Part shown: in pieces, positions 1 to 10,100 of the stretch
How the letters are laid out: every line of letters starts with the position of its first letter
Numbering within the stretch: position 1 is the first letter of the stretch
DNA from: Halarcobacter ebronensis
Lineage (GTDB): Bacteria > Campylobacterota > Campylobacteria > Campylobacterales > Arcobacteraceae
Reading direction: 5' to 3'
Assembly (NCBI RefSeq): GCF_013201825.1
Contig: NZ_CP053836.1
Location: forward strand, 1,612,001 to 1,676,000
DNA: 64,000 bases
Made by a program: the position numbers and the translations under genes
Notes under the pieces: generated by a model
Databases searched by the model: none
The model's input: only the letters and a program-made list of their open reading frames with translations
What the model was told of the DNA's origin: nothing

Positions 1-681
1 ACCCATCCCTCCAGTATTAGGACCAGTATCGCCATCCCCCACTCTTTTATGATCTTGTGCAGCAGGCAATATTTTATAATTTTCTCCATCACAAATTGCA
101 AATATTGATAATTCATATCCATCAAGATACTCTTCAACAACAATTGAAGTTCCTGCATCACCAAAAGATTCACCACTTAACATATCAGTAGCTGCTTTTT
201 TAGCTTCATCTTTTGTTTGAGCAATTATTACACCTTTTCCTGCACATAAACCATCTGCTTTAACAACAATTGGTTCCTTCATTGTATCAATAAAAGAATG
301 AGCCTCTTTTTCACTTTTTGTCTCTATAAATGCTGCTGTTGGTATATTATATTTTTTTAAAATATTTTTCATATATACTTTTGAACCTTCAAGTTGTGCT
401 GCTTTTGCACTTGGTCCAAAAACTACCAAATCATTTGCTTTGAAAATATCAACAACACCATCTACTAAAGGAGCTTCTGGTCCTACAATTGTTAAATCAA
501 TGTTATTATCTTTTGCCCATGCTGCTAGTTTATTATAATCTTTAATATCAATATTTGTTCCTAAACTATCAGTTGCACCATTTCCAGGCATAAAATATAA
601 GTTATGGTTCTCTTTCTCTTTAGATATAGCTAACCCTATAGAGTATTCTCTACCACCACTACCAAGAATTAAAATGTTCAC
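1..681 (-). CDS. purD: Phosphoribosylamine-glycine ligase, N-terminal part (cut by window edge)
   Basis: PurD (GAR synthetase) joins glycine to phosphoribosylamine using ATP, the second step of cytosolic purine synthesis. Reading from a GTG at 681 gives [16 protein letters not shown], the classic N-terminal nucleotide-binding signature of PurD. It is followed by [12 protein letters not shown] and the ATP-grasp segment [12 protein letters not shown], and the visible part ends near the [10 protein letters not shown] motif. The 227 visible codons are open throughout; the family is usually about 420 residues, so roughly the C-terminal 190 lie beyond base 1. AAGGAAA sits just upstream of the GTG. 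The gene follows a structured RNA (720-880) on the same strand and may be read from that promoter. Identification is secure. Confidence 0.95.
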   Translation of the reverse strand, partial: MNILILGSGGREYSIGLAISKEKENHNLYFMPGNGATDSLGTNIDIKDYNKLAAWAKDNNIDLTIVGPEAPLVDGVVDIFKANDLVVFGPSAKAAQLEGSKVYMKNILKKYNIPTAAFIETKSEKEAHSFIDTMKEPIVVKADGLCAGKGVIIAQTKDEAKKAATDMLSGESFGDAGTSIVVEEYLDGYELSIFAICDGENYKILPAAQDHKRVGDGDTGPNTGGMG

Positions 682-719
682 TAGATTTTCCTTAAAAAAA
701 GTAATAAAAATATGTATCC

Positions 720-880
720 AAGTAGTCGTTAACCATCAAAATGGCCCTAAAAGCCAACGATAGCAGACGAGAATCATATTTCAGGAGCAGAAATAACTGC
801 TACACACCATATAAGTTACAATCGTCCGCAATAAAAATGTATCGGACCCTCAACAATGGAAATCCCGCGCTACTTAGATA
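720..880 (-). ncRNA. ssrS: Probable 6S RNA upstream of purD
   Basis: This stretch is visibly richer in G+C than its surroundings and has no open frame. Read on the minus strand it folds as 6S RNA should. A closing stem pairs CTAAGTAG (876-869) with CTACTTGG (725-718). A large open central region follows. An inner helix pairs GCGGACGA (829-822) with TCGTCTGC (772-765). A terminal hairpin AGCAG/CTGCT (about 801-786) has a UUAUUU loop. 6S RNA mimics an open promoter and sequesters the housekeeping RNA polymerase holoenzyme. Linkage to purine genes is known for 6S in several bacteria, and I recall it for epsilon-proteobacteria. The class call is inference from fold and context; no covariance search was run. 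Ends are approximate to about 10 bases. Confidence 0.72.
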
Positions 881-886
881 TCTCTT

Positions 887-892
887 ATTTTA
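887..892 (-). promoter_or_regulatory. Candidate -10 box for the 6S RNA
   Basis: On the minus strand TAAAAT lies at 892-887, placing a start of transcription near 880, where the closing stem of the RNA begins. The upstream side is AT-rich, as is typical for housekeeping promoters in Campylobacterota, which have weak -35 boxes. The assignment rests on spacing only. Confidence 0.4.
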
Positions 893-915
893 ACTAATTA
901 TCTTTGAATTAAAGA

Positions 916-1551
916 TTAAAAACTACCCAGTATAGCAAGTTTTATACACTCATCAACTGAAGTTTTATCACTAATCTTATATTTGACATACTCAGGTAAA
1001 TAATTTGCTGTTGTTTTACCTATTGCAATTGCTTTATAAGTCTCTTTCCATTCAAACTTATTAAAAAAACACTCTACACTTGAAGGAGAGGTAAAAATTA
1101 TCGTTGCATTCTCTTCTAATTTTGTATCTATCTTATCATTGCAAACAGTTTTATAAGTAATAACTTCAGAAATATCTATTTGACTATTTTTTAATTTTTT
1201 AACTAAATTTGATACTACTTTCTGTGCTCTAATATAAAGTGCTTTTCTTCCAACTAAAAAATATTTTAATTCATCTGCAAAATCATTACCATGACCATGT
1301 GAACCAATAAATTCAACTTTTCCACCAAGCTTTTTTATAATATCAGCAGTTTTTTGTGCAATTGCAAAACTTGGAACATTTTTCCATTCATTTGAAATCT
1401 TGTCTAATGATAAAACTGCATTTTTAGATGTAAAGATAAGTGCGTCATACTTTGAAAAATCTATATAAGTATTAATATAATCTATTTTAAAAACTTCAAT
1501 ATTTTCAACACCTTCATATTTTTGGTTATTTAAAAGATAGATTTTACTCAT
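916..1551 (-). CDS. hemD: Uroporphyrinogen-III synthase
   Basis: HemD cyclises hydroxymethylbilane with inversion of ring D to give uroporphyrinogen III, the branch point of heme and siroheme synthesis. The 211 residues show the family's weakly conserved pattern of two Rossmann-like lobes. FTSKNAV occurs near residue 41, a FAIAQKTAD segment near 61, IIFTSPSSVECF near 151 and AIGKTTANYL near 172. The ATG at 1551 overlaps the last bases of the SulP gene (ATGA), so the two are translationally coupled and probably in one operon with der. HemD sequences diverge strongly, so the call rests on these short motifs and on length (200-250 is usual). Confidence 0.85.
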   Translation of the reverse strand: MSKIYLLNNQKYEGVENIEVFKIDYINTYIDFSKYDALIFTSKNAVLSLDKISNEWKNVPSFAIAQKTADIIKKLGGKVEFIGSHGHGNDFADELKYFLVGRKALYIRAQKVVSNLVKKLKNSQIDISEVITYKTVCNDKIDTKLEENATIIFTSPSSVECFFNKFEWKETYKAIAIGKTTANYLPEYVKYKISDKTSVDECIKLAILGSF

Positions 1552-3140
1552 TTATTCTCATTGTATTCGTTGTGTTGTATTGTATTTACAGCACTGTCAA
1601 TATTACTTACGATAACTGTATTTTTAAAAATGTCATTAACATCTAATTTTAAAAGTTTTCTTTTTTGGTAGTGTTTTAGTATCAAAATAGTTTGAATATC
1701 TTTTGCCTTTAACTTATTTATCTCCTCTTCAATGATAAATATTGCAGAAAGATCTATAAAATGTACTTTCAAACAATCTAATATAACAAATTTTGTTTGA
1801 GGTCTAATCTTATCAATTTTTCTATCTAAAATTGATGCTGTACCAAAAAACAAAGAACCATCAATCTCTAAAATTTGAGTCTCTTTATTGTCTATACTTA
1901 TGTCAAATTTTATCTTTTTAGACATATTTTTTGTCTGCATTCTAGTTCTTTTTGATACTTTATAAATTGCAATTATAGAAGCAAAAGTTATACCTGCACC
2001 AACAGCCATAATCAAATCTACAAAGATAGTTAAAAAAAACACTGTTAACATTATCAATAAATCCACTTTTGGAATTCTATTCATAATCTTTAAAAATTTG
2101 TAATCTAAAATATCAAAACCAACTTTTATTAATACACCAGCAAGTACCGATAGTGGTATTTTTGAAGCTAAAGGAGCAAAAAAAAGTACAATTAAAAGTA
2201 AAGTAACAGAGTGAATCATTCCAGATAACCTACTCTCTCCACCACTTTTAATATTTATTACTGTTCTCATTGTTGCCCCAGCTCCTGGAATTGCTCCAAC
2301 AAAAGAACAAAGAGCATTCCCTATTCCTTGAGCTATTAACTCTTTGTTTGGCTTATGATTTGTTTTTGTCATTGAATCTGCAACAAGCGATGTTAACAGG
2401 GTATCTATTGATCCTAAAAGAGCCAAGGTAATGGCTAGAGTAATAATTGTATTTAACTGCAAAATATTAAATTTTGTAGGAATAGTTATTTCAGGCAATC
2501 CCATTGGTATTTGACCTATTGTTGGTACTTCAAAGTTTAAATAAAAAGATAGTAGCGTTACAATAACTAAAGCAATTAAAGCGGAAGGGATAATCTTAGA
2601 GATTTTTTTTGGAGTAAAAAACATTATAACAAGAGTAATTGAAGCCAATATTATTGAATCCATATTTGTAATAGCAAAATTTTTAGGAACAGCAATCAAT
2701 GTCTCGATAATTGAACCTTTTGATTCAACACCTAAAAATGGATTTATCTGCAAAATTATAATAATTATACCTATTCCACTCATAAAACCTGAAATTACAG
2801 GATAAGGAATATACTTAACCCATTTACCAATCTTTATAATACCAAAAGAGATTTGTATCAATCCAGCTAAAAAAATAACACTAATAACAGATTGAAAATC
2901 ATCTGGAAAAGCTACAATAGCAGTTGCCGTAACTACTGTCATTGGTCCAGTGGGACCAGATATTTGTGTGGGCACTCCACCAAACAAAGAAGCAAAAAAG
3001 CCTAAAACTATCGCACCATAAAGACCTGCAGTTGGTCCAGCTCCACTTGCTACACCAAACGCTAAAGCCAAAGGCAAAGCTACAACAGCAGCTGTAACTC
3101 CACCAAAAAAATCATTTTTTAAACTATTTATTTTTATCAA
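1548..3140 (-). CDS. SulP-family anion transporter with STAS domain
   Basis: SulP (SLC26-like) proteins are inner-membrane carriers for sulfate, bicarbonate or other anions. Residues 1 to about 400 form a chain of hydrophobic helices beginning FFGGVTAAVVALPLALAFG, with the family hallmark SGPTGPM near residue 60. Residues about 410-520 form a cytosolic STAS domain (ILEIDGSLFFGTAS and FVILDCLKVHFIDLS). The start is a TTG at 3140, supported by GGAG seven bases upstream. It lies 15 bases after der and overlaps hemD by four bases. Substrate cannot be read from sequence. Sulfate export linked to the sox genes is conceivable but the two loci are far apart; bicarbonate is equally possible. Confidence 0.88.
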   Translation of the reverse strand: MIKINSLKNDFFGGVTAAVVALPLALAFGVASGAGPTAGLYGAIVLGFFASLFGGVPTQISGPTGPMTVVTATAIVAFPDDFQSVISVIFLAGLIQISFGIIKIGKWVKYIPYPVISGFMSGIGIIIIILQINPFLGVESKGSIIETLIAVPKNFAITNMDSIILASITLVIMFFTPKKISKIIPSALIALVIVTLLSFYLNFEVPTIGQIPMGLPEITIPTKFNILQLNTIITLAITLALLGSIDTLLTSLVADSMTKTNHKPNKELIAQGIGNALCSFVGAIPGAGATMRTVINIKSGGESRLSGMIHSVTLLLIVLFFAPLASKIPLSVLAGVLIKVGFDILDYKFLKIMNRIPKVDLLIMLTVFFLTIFVDLIMAVGAGITFASIIAIYKVSKRTRMQTKNMSKKIKFDISIDNKETQILEIDGSLFFGTASILDRKIDKIRPQTKFVILDCLKVHFIDLSAIFIIEEEINKLKAKDIQTILILKHYQKRKLLKLDVNDIFKNTVIVSNIDSAVNTIQHNEYNENK

Positions 3141-3155
3141 GGATTAACTCCTATT

Positions 3156-4589
3156 TTAATTAAACTCCTCAAGTTCTTCATCACTTAAATCCCTTTGACC
3201 TTTTTTTCTAGCAATTATGTGAATTGGAGTTCCTTCGAAATTCATATTTTCTCTTAAGAAGTTTATCAAATATCTCTTATAAGAGAAGTGTAAAAGGTTT
3301 GGTTTATTCATAATTAATGCGATTCTTGGAGGTTTTGTTTCAAATTGTGTAGCATAATAAATTCTAAGGTAGTTTCCAGATGGACTTGGAAGAGCATGTC
3401 TCATTGTTGCTGTTTCGATAGTTTTATTTAATACTGATGTTGGTATTCTTTGTGAATAGTTATCATAAATCTCTATTAATTTATCTTTTAATCTATCTAT
3501 ACTTCTTCCTGTTTTTGCTGAAACTGCAATTATTGGAGCATAATAAAGAAATTTAAATTTACTTCTAACTTTCTCTTCTAAATCTTGGAATGTATCCATA
3601 TTTTCATCCCATTTATTTAAAACAATAATTGTTCCTAAAGCATATTCATCAACTAAACCTGCAATTTTTTCATCCAAATCTACAAGTTCTCTAGAAGCAT
3701 CTAATACAAGTAGAGCTAAATTTGCTTTCTCTAACATCTCTTTGGTTCTCATTAAAGCAAACTTTTCGATACCTTCAATTTTACCTCTTCTTCTAAGTCC
3801 TGCGGTATCAACAAAAGTGATTTTTCTATCATTATATTCAAAAGTTTCATCCACAGGATCAATAGTTGTTCCTTCAACTGAAGATACAACTGATCTCTCC
3901 TCACCAACAAGTGCATTTAAAATTGAAGATTTACCAACATTTACTCTTCCTATTATTGCTACTCTTAATTCATCATCCTCTTCAGATTCAGCTTGTTCAT
4001 TAATATCTTCAATAGGATTTAAAAAATCTTCTAGAAAATCATCTTCATCATCTTCAATATTTAGCTCTTCAACAACCTCTCTTGGAGGAAGTTGTACAGC
4101 AATCCAATCAAAAAGTTTTTTTGTACCTCTGTTATGTGAAACTGAGATACCAAAAAGATTATCCTCATCAATTCCAAATTCATAAAAAGACCAAAGTCTC
4201 TCTAGTTCATTGTCATTATCAATTTTATTAACTACTAATGCAAGTTTTTTATTAAGTGCTTGAAGCTCATAAAATAGTTCTTTATCTTTATCATCAGGTA
4301 TCTTTTTACCATCAACCATAAAAAGTATTATATCAGCCTCTTTTGCACACTCTATTGCTTTTCTTTTTACATTTGAAAATATCTCATCATTTGTTTCATC
4401 AATACCACCTGTATCAAGCATAATTGCATCTCTATCTAAAATCTCAACTTGATGTTTTCTTATATCTCTTGTAGTTCCTGCCATATCAGATACTATTGCA
4501 ATTCTTTTTTTTGCAATTCTATTAAAAAGTGATGACTTTCCAACATTTGGTTGACCAATTAAAGCAATTTTTTTTAACTCATTATTCAT
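3156..4589 (-). CDS. der: Ribosome-associated GTPase Der (EngA)
   Basis: Der is an essential double GTPase that acts in assembly of the 50S ribosomal subunit. Both G domains are visible. The first has GQPNVGKSS (near residue 12), DTGG and NKID. The second has GRVNVGKSS (near 213), DTAGLRRRGKI and NKWD. The last 100 residues form the KH-like domain. Between the G domains lies a very acidic linker (IEDDEDDFLEDF and ESEEDDE). The length of 477 aa is normal. It is upstream of the SulP gene on the same strand and follows the hpf terminator, so it probably heads the der-sulP-hemD unit. Confidence 0.97.
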   Translation of the reverse strand: MNNELKKIALIGQPNVGKSSLFNRIAKKRIAIVSDMAGTTRDIRKHQVEILDRDAIMLDTGGIDETNDEIFSNVKRKAIECAKEADIILFMVDGKKIPDDKDKELFYELQALNKKLALVVNKIDNDNELERLWSFYEFGIDEDNLFGISVSHNRGTKKLFDWIAVQLPPREVVEELNIEDDEDDFLEDFLNPIEDINEQAESEEDDELRVAIIGRVNVGKSSILNALVGEERSVVSSVEGTTIDPVDETFEYNDRKITFVDTAGLRRRGKIEGIEKFALMRTKEMLEKANLALLVLDASRELVDLDEKIAGLVDEYALGTIIVLNKWDENMDTFQDLEEKVRSKFKFLYYAPIIAVSAKTGRSIDRLKDKLIEIYDNYSQRIPTSVLNKTIETATMRHALPSPSGNYLRIYYATQFETKPPRIALIMNKPNLLHFSYKRYLINFLRENMNFEGTPIHIIARKKGQRDLSDEELEEFN

Positions 4590-4613
4590 TCTATCTTATT
4601 ACCTTTTTAAATT

Positions 4614-4650
4614 AAAAAAAGGTATTAGCCAAAAGACTAATACCTTTTTA
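4614..4650 (-). terminator. Intrinsic terminator after hpf
   Basis: An inverted repeat pairs GGTATTAG (4621-4628) with CTAATACC (4637-4644). The stem is extended by A/T runs on both sides, and a run of seven Ts follows on the minus strand. It ends hpf transcription before der, and the symmetric A/T flanks could let it work both ways. Confidence 0.85.
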
Positions 4651-4666
4651 GAGTTCTTAGAAACTC

Positions 4667-5209
4667 TTAGTATAATCCAAATATACCTTGTTCTTTTGTT
4701 TTATATAGTACTCTTAAGTTATGATCTTTATCGTAGAACACTTTAAATACATCATCACCTGATTTTAAAGCATTTAAAGCCTCTTCAATGTCAATTGGTT
4801 TGTATGAAGCCATTTTTACAGGAATAATCTCATTTTCGAATTTTTCAAGTTGTGCAGCAACTTCATCTTCGATTTCATTTGCTTCAACTTCACTAAGTTT
4901 AGTTGCTTTATGCCCTGTAATTTTATCGTGATGTCTTCTTAAAACTTTAGATACTCTATCAACAGCTATATCAATTGCAGAATATAGATCTTTATCTTTT
5001 TGTTTAACAACAACAGTGTCTAAATGCGCTATATTTAATGTAAATTCAAATGTGAAAGCTTTTCTACCATTTTTCTCTTCTTGTGAAATAATCGCACCTA
5101 CAGATATAATATCTAAATTGTATTTTTTGAAAATTTCAATTGAACTATTAACATAATCTTTAATAGGTTCAGTTAATTCTATGTGTCTTCCTACAATACT
5201 TGTATTCAT
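4667..5209 (-). CDS. hpf: Ribosome hibernation promoting factor, long form
   Basis: HPF binds the 30S decoding centre and, in its long form, dimerises 70S ribosomes into inactive 100S particles during stationary phase. Residues 1-100 are the S30AE domain (GRHIELTEPIKDYV; VDRVSKVLRRHHDKITGHK). After an acidic linker, residues about 125-180 are the C-terminal dimerisation domain (VFYDKDHNLRVLYKTKEQGIFGLY). The 180 aa length fits the long form. It stands alone between its own terminator and the efflux operon, with AAAGGAG before the ATG. Confidence 0.93.
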   Translation of the reverse strand: MNTSIVGRHIELTEPIKDYVNSSIEIFKKYNLDIISVGAIISQEEKNGRKAFTFEFTLNIAHLDTVVVKQKDKDLYSAIDIAVDRVSKVLRRHHDKITGHKATKLSEVEANEIEDEVAAQLEKFENEIIPVKMASYKPIDIEEALNALKSGDDVFKVFYDKDHNLRVLYKTKEQGIFGLY

Positions 5210-5310
5210 AACATACTCCTTTTACTTATATAATTAATTAATTTTATCATACAAATGTTTAATTAATAGTCATAGTATAAAAAAATACCTCAAATATGGG
5301 TAAAAAAGGC

Positions 5311-6462
5311 TTAGTAATACATTGCAATTAGTTGTGTTAAAATATTAAGTTTGTTTATTTCGACATCAAGTTCTCTCATTTTTTTTGTATTACTTAAAAT
5401 CTCTACATCTTCAATTGCTTTATATCCTGCATTATACTCTTGACTAACGCTATCTAAAAGCTCTTCATAAAGTTTTATATCTTTTGAAGCAATATTTGTA
5501 GAGTTGTTATATTTCCTTATATTCTCAATAATTTTATTATATGCAACAGTCTCATCAATCTCTTTTTGCTCTTTTTGCTTTTGAGATAAAAGGTAATCTA
5601 ATTGATATTTTTCAATCTCATTAATTGAAGAAAAACTTATAGGAATTGAAATCTTAACTCCATAGTTATAACTATTCTCTCCATCTGACTTAGTAAAATC
5701 ATAACCATAGTTTGAAGTTAATGAAAGTTCAGGGAGATAATCACTTTTTTTGATTTTGTAGTTTAGTTTAGAGATATCTTCATTATATTTAGCTAATTTA
5801 ATCTCTCTTGAATCTTTTAAATAGCTATCTAACTCTTTTAATTTCAAATTAGGAATATCAATTTTTTTATAATCAAGTTTGGTATATTGTGAAAGAGTAG
5901 AAAGATACTCTTGTTTTGTTCTTAATTGTTCAGCTAACTCCTCTTCCAAAGCATTTTTTTCCATTATTGTGTCATTTAGGTTTGTAACATCAGTTTGACC
6001 TGCTTTATACTCAGCTTTTATTATCTCTAAACTAATTGTTTTATTCTCAATAGAGAGCTTCTGTTTTTCTATATTCAGATCTGTAAGTTTTAGATTTACT
6101 ACAGTAGTATAAATTGTATTTATATACTCTATAAAAGTTATATTCAAGTCCATCAAATCATATTGTTCTTGAATCTTTGCAACATCTATTGTATTTAAAA
6201 TCCCTCCAAATTTGAATATTGGTTGTTCATAAGAGAGAGAAAATTCTTTTGTATCTTTTTCATCCTTATCTCGAACAATTGAACTATTTAGATTTATATT
6301 AGACAACCAACTCTTTTCATTAATCTTTTTATCCTCTTCTATTATCTTTTTCTTTGTATTATAAATACTCTTTTGTGTTGGAGATAAGATTTCAAGCTCT
6401 TCTGCTTGTATTAAAGAGCCAAAAGAGAAAAGAATTGTTATAAATAAAAGGTTTTTATTCAT
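5311..6462 (-). CDS. TolC-family outer membrane efflux protein
   Basis: This is the outer-membrane and periplasmic-tunnel component of a tripartite exporter. A signal peptide (residues 1 to about 20, ending IQAEE) precedes long amphipathic alpha-helical stretches arranged as two repeats. Typical OEP features are LSYEQPIFKFGG near residue 80, EYKAGQTDVTNLND near 152 and QEYNAGYKAIEDVEILSN near 340. At 383 aa it is shorter than most TolC proteins (420-500). Its ATG overlaps the end of the adaptor gene by eight bases, and it is last in the operon of RND pump, adaptor and OEP. Exported substrate unknown. Confidence 0.88.
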   Translation of the reverse strand: MNKNLLFITILFSFGSLIQAEELEILSPTQKSIYNTKKKIIEEDKKINEKSWLSNINLNSSIVRDKDEKDTKEFSLSYEQPIFKFGGILNTIDVAKIQEQYDLMDLNITFIEYINTIYTTVVNLKLTDLNIEKQKLSIENKTISLEIIKAEYKAGQTDVTNLNDTIMEKNALEEELAEQLRTKQEYLSTLSQYTKLDYKKIDIPNLKLKELDSYLKDSREIKLAKYNEDISKLNYKIKKSDYLPELSLTSNYGYDFTKSDGENSYNYGVKISIPISFSSINEIEKYQLDYLLSQKQKEQKEIDETVAYNKIIENIRKYNNSTNIASKDIKLYEELLDSVSQEYNAGYKAIEDVEILSNTKKMRELDVEINKLNILTQLIAMYY

Positions 6463-7156
6463 TTTTAAACTCCACTTTCAAAGTTTTTCCATACTCTTTA
6501 GAATCTATTAAAACTTCTGTTTTATAAGAAGATATATATGTAGTATCTGTTGTAATATCTATTTTATTTATTTTATAATCACTCTTTACATCATTAATAT
6601 ATATAAGCTTATTTTTTATGTTTTTATAATCTTCAGCATTAACATAAACAGTTAATTTTGATTTTGACATATCATAAACAGTAGCAACCTTTGTTCCAGC
6701 TGTTAAATAATCATATTTATTTACTAAAAACTCTTTTAAATATAGATTATTAATACTTATGGTTTTATCTTTAATACTATTTTTCAAATCTACAATTGAT
6801 ATTTTAAGAGTTGCAATAGAGTTTTTTAGGTCAATTATCTCCAATAGTTTATTATCTTTATCAACTTTACTCATTCCTCTTATTGTTATGTATTTTTCAT
6901 AATTACTTTGCATAATCTCAAGCTTTTGATTATATAGTTTTAACTGCTCTTCATATAGTTTTAGAGTATCAACTTCTAAGCTTTTGTCAATTTTTATAAT
7001 ATCTTTTGTTAATATTTTCATCTCATCATTTTTATCCAAAGATACTATTTCCCCCGAAGTTTTAGCATATATTGTAAACTCATTTACAGGTTCAACTACA
7101 CCTATATAACTCTTTGCATAGATAAAAATTGGTAAAAAAATCAGTAAATATTTCAT
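6455..7156 (-). CDS. Short periplasmic adaptor (membrane-fusion protein) of an RND efflux system
   Basis: Membrane-fusion proteins bridge the RND pump and the outer-membrane channel. A signal peptide ends at IFIYA-KS. Residues about 18-50 (VVEPVNEFTIYAKTSGEIVSLDKND) look like the first half of a lipoyl domain, followed by a coiled-coil hairpin (about 65-130). The second lipoyl half and a beta-barrel follow (LTAGTKVATVYDMSKSKLTVYV). At 233 aa it lacks most of the membrane-proximal domain found in 350-400 aa AcrA-like proteins. It lies one base after the pump gene and overlaps the OEP gene. The role is assigned from position and these features. Confidence 0.75.
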   Translation of the reverse strand: MKYLLIFLPIFIYAKSYIGVVEPVNEFTIYAKTSGEIVSLDKNDEMKILTKDIIKIDKSLEVDTLKLYEEQLKLYNQKLEIMQSNYEKYITIRGMSKVDKDNKLLEIIDLKNSIATLKISIVDLKNSIKDKTISINNLYLKEFLVNKYDYLTAGTKVATVYDMSKSKLTVYVNAEDYKNIKNKLIYINDVKSDYKINKIDITTDTTYISSYKTEVLIDSKEYGKTLKVEFKNE

Positions 7157-7157
7157 A

Positions 7158-10100
7158 TTAATCCTTTAGTTTAAAAAGTACTGCATATAGTGCAGGTAGA
7201 TATATTAAGTTTAGAATTGTTCCCCATAAAAGACCAAATCCTAAAGATATTGCAAGGGGCTGTAAAACAACTCCTTGACCCGATGGATAAAAGATCAAAG
7301 TTGATAATCCTAAAAGTGTAGTTATAGAGGTAATTAAAATAGGTCTTATTCTTAATTTTGCCCTACTATAAAACTCCTCTTTTGTTTTTGTATTTTTTAT
7401 AAAATCAAGCATAATAATACCATCATTGATAACAACTCCTGCAAGTCCCAACATACCAATTAATGAAGGCATCATAATATTTAAACCCATAACAAGGTGC
7501 CCTAATAAAGCACCTATAAGAGAAAAAGGTATTACTGAAATGATAATAAAAGAGATTCTAAAAGATGGGAAGTTAATTAGAAGTACTATAAATATCAAAA
7601 ATATTGATATCATTACTGCAATACTTAACTCATCTTTTAATTGTTCATTTTGCTCAAATTCACCACCTAGTATTATCTCAACACCACTTTTTTCAATCTC
7701 ATTTAATGCAGGTCTTATTTTGTCTAGAGCTTCGCTTGAAGTTAGTTTTTCTAACTCAACATTTGCATAAACTGTTTTTATAATTTTTGAATTCTCTTTT
7801 TCTAAAGTCTCAAAATCTTTTGTAATGGTAAAATCAACAACTTTACTTAACTCTACAAATCTACCGTCTTCAAGAGGTAATTGGAAGTTTTTAAATGAAT
7901 CTAAATTATCTTTTGTTAAAAGCTGTGTTTTTACATCAACAAGACCATCAATACTAACAGCTTTAGTTTGATCTCTTTCCATAAAATAGCTATTTAAAGC
8001 ATTTGCAATATAACTCTCTGTTAACCCTAAAGATTCCCCGTAATTATTGACTTTATATCTATACTCATACTTACCAAGCTCAGCATTATCAGAGATATCA
8101 ACAACTCCATCAATTTTCGCTAACTCCTCTTTTAGTTTTTGTATTGATTCCTGAATCAAATTAGAATCTTTTGAAGAGATTTTAAACTCTAAATCGGTTC
8201 TTACAATACCAATTCTAGTGGTTGTAAGAGTTTTGTCCGTAACATCAAACTTTTTTAATAGAGGTTCAATTAAAGTTTGAACCTCTTTTTGAATCTCAAA
8301 GCTTTTTTTAATTCTTGTTTTTTCTTTTTGTTCAAAATCAAAAGAGAATGTAAAAATAGGTTGTAAATAGTTTTGTATCCAGTTGTTCTCTTTGAAATCT
8401 TCAAGCATCAAACTCATAGTAAAGGCATTTTCTATACTTTCACTATCTCCACTTAAAGAAGAAAAGAGCCCTACTCTATTTTGTAAAGTTTTTAGATTAA
8501 GTTCTTTTTTATTATCTAAAAGTACCTTTTCAAAACTTTTTGCAATCTGTGAAGAGTCTTCTAAAGATTTTGATTCATCAAACTTTACTGAAAGTGTGAT
8601 TCTATCACTATCCATATTTGGAAAAAATTGAAATCTCATACTTGTTGCCATAAAAAAAGTTGCTAAGGGTACAACTATTACAAAAGTTCCAAGAAAAATA
8701 AATTTATTATGAATAAGCAGATGAAGAATTTTCTCATAAAATTTATAAACAGGTGCCCAGTTTAACATCTTCTCTTTTGGTTTTAACATGTGTTTTGCAT
8801 GTATTGGAAGAAATAAAAATGATTCTATTAAAGAGGCAACAATTAATATTGAAACAACAATAGGAATAATACTAATAAAAGAGCCTATTCTTCCAGATAG
8901 ATATAACATTGGTAAAAAAGCAAAAACAGTTGTTAAAGATGCAACTAATACAGGAGGAAGCATCTCAATAGTTCCTTTATAAACAGCATCTTTTATGCTC
9001 TTGCCTTCATCTAAATATCTTTGAATATTTTCACTTACAACAATTGCATCATCAACAATAATACCTATCATAATTAAAACAGCTAAAAGTGATAACATAG
9101 AGAGGCTATAACCTGCATAATAAAAAGTAATTACACCTATAATAAATGAGAAAGGAATACCTAGAACTACAACCACAGATATTCTTGGACTAATAAGTAC
9201 AAACATAGATAATCCAACTAAAACCAATCCAAATGAAATATTTGAGATTACTGTATTTAGTCTCTCTTTAATTGGTTTTGCATCATCATGAATCACTTCA
9301 ATATTTATATTTTTATGATTTTTTTTGAACTCTTGTAGATATTTTTGAACCTCTTTAGAGAGCTCAATTACATTTGCTTGTTCATCTTTGTAAATATTTA
9401 AAGTAATGGAACTTTTACCATTTACCCTTGCAATTGTGTCCTCTTTTGGATAATGAATTTTTATAGTTGCCAAATCAGAAAGATAGAGTTTTTTTGAATT
9501 AACTTCTATTAATGAATTTTCCCAAAAATTATCAACTAATTTTTTATCTGTAGTATTTACATAAACATAGTTCCCTTTTTGCTCAATTGAAGCCACAGGG
9601 TAGATATATGATAGATTTTGAATTTGTGAAATAAGTGATTTACTATTTATTCCATAAGCATTTAGTTTCTCTTCATCTAAATAGATATCAATTTGTAAAT
9701 CAGAATCACCACTTATTTGTATCTCATTTATATGGTTAAATTTGAAAATTTCAGTTTTTAAATCTTTAGAGATATCTAAAAGTTCTTTTTCATCATCGCC
9801 TGTTAGGGCAATTGTTAACAAAGACATTGTTCTTTTTACAACAGATGCAGTTGGTTCATCCATATCGCTAGGAAGGGAACTTCTAACAACACTTATTGCA
9901 TCTTTTACATCATTTATTAAATCATTTGGTTCGTAAGAATCTTCTAAATATAAAACAATACTAAAAGAGCCTGAACGAATAGTTGATTCAATCTCTTTTA
10001 TCCCTACTACGCTCTCAAGTTCATTTTCTATCTCTGTTACAGCAAAAGAGTTCAAACTTGCTGCATTTGCGCCTACATAACTTCCTCTAACAACAATTTG

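Noticed and set aside
3742-4185. Open frame of 147 codons on the plus strand inside der
   Set aside because: Antisense to a strongly conserved gene; the product is Ser-rich low complexity, as expected from reversed codons.
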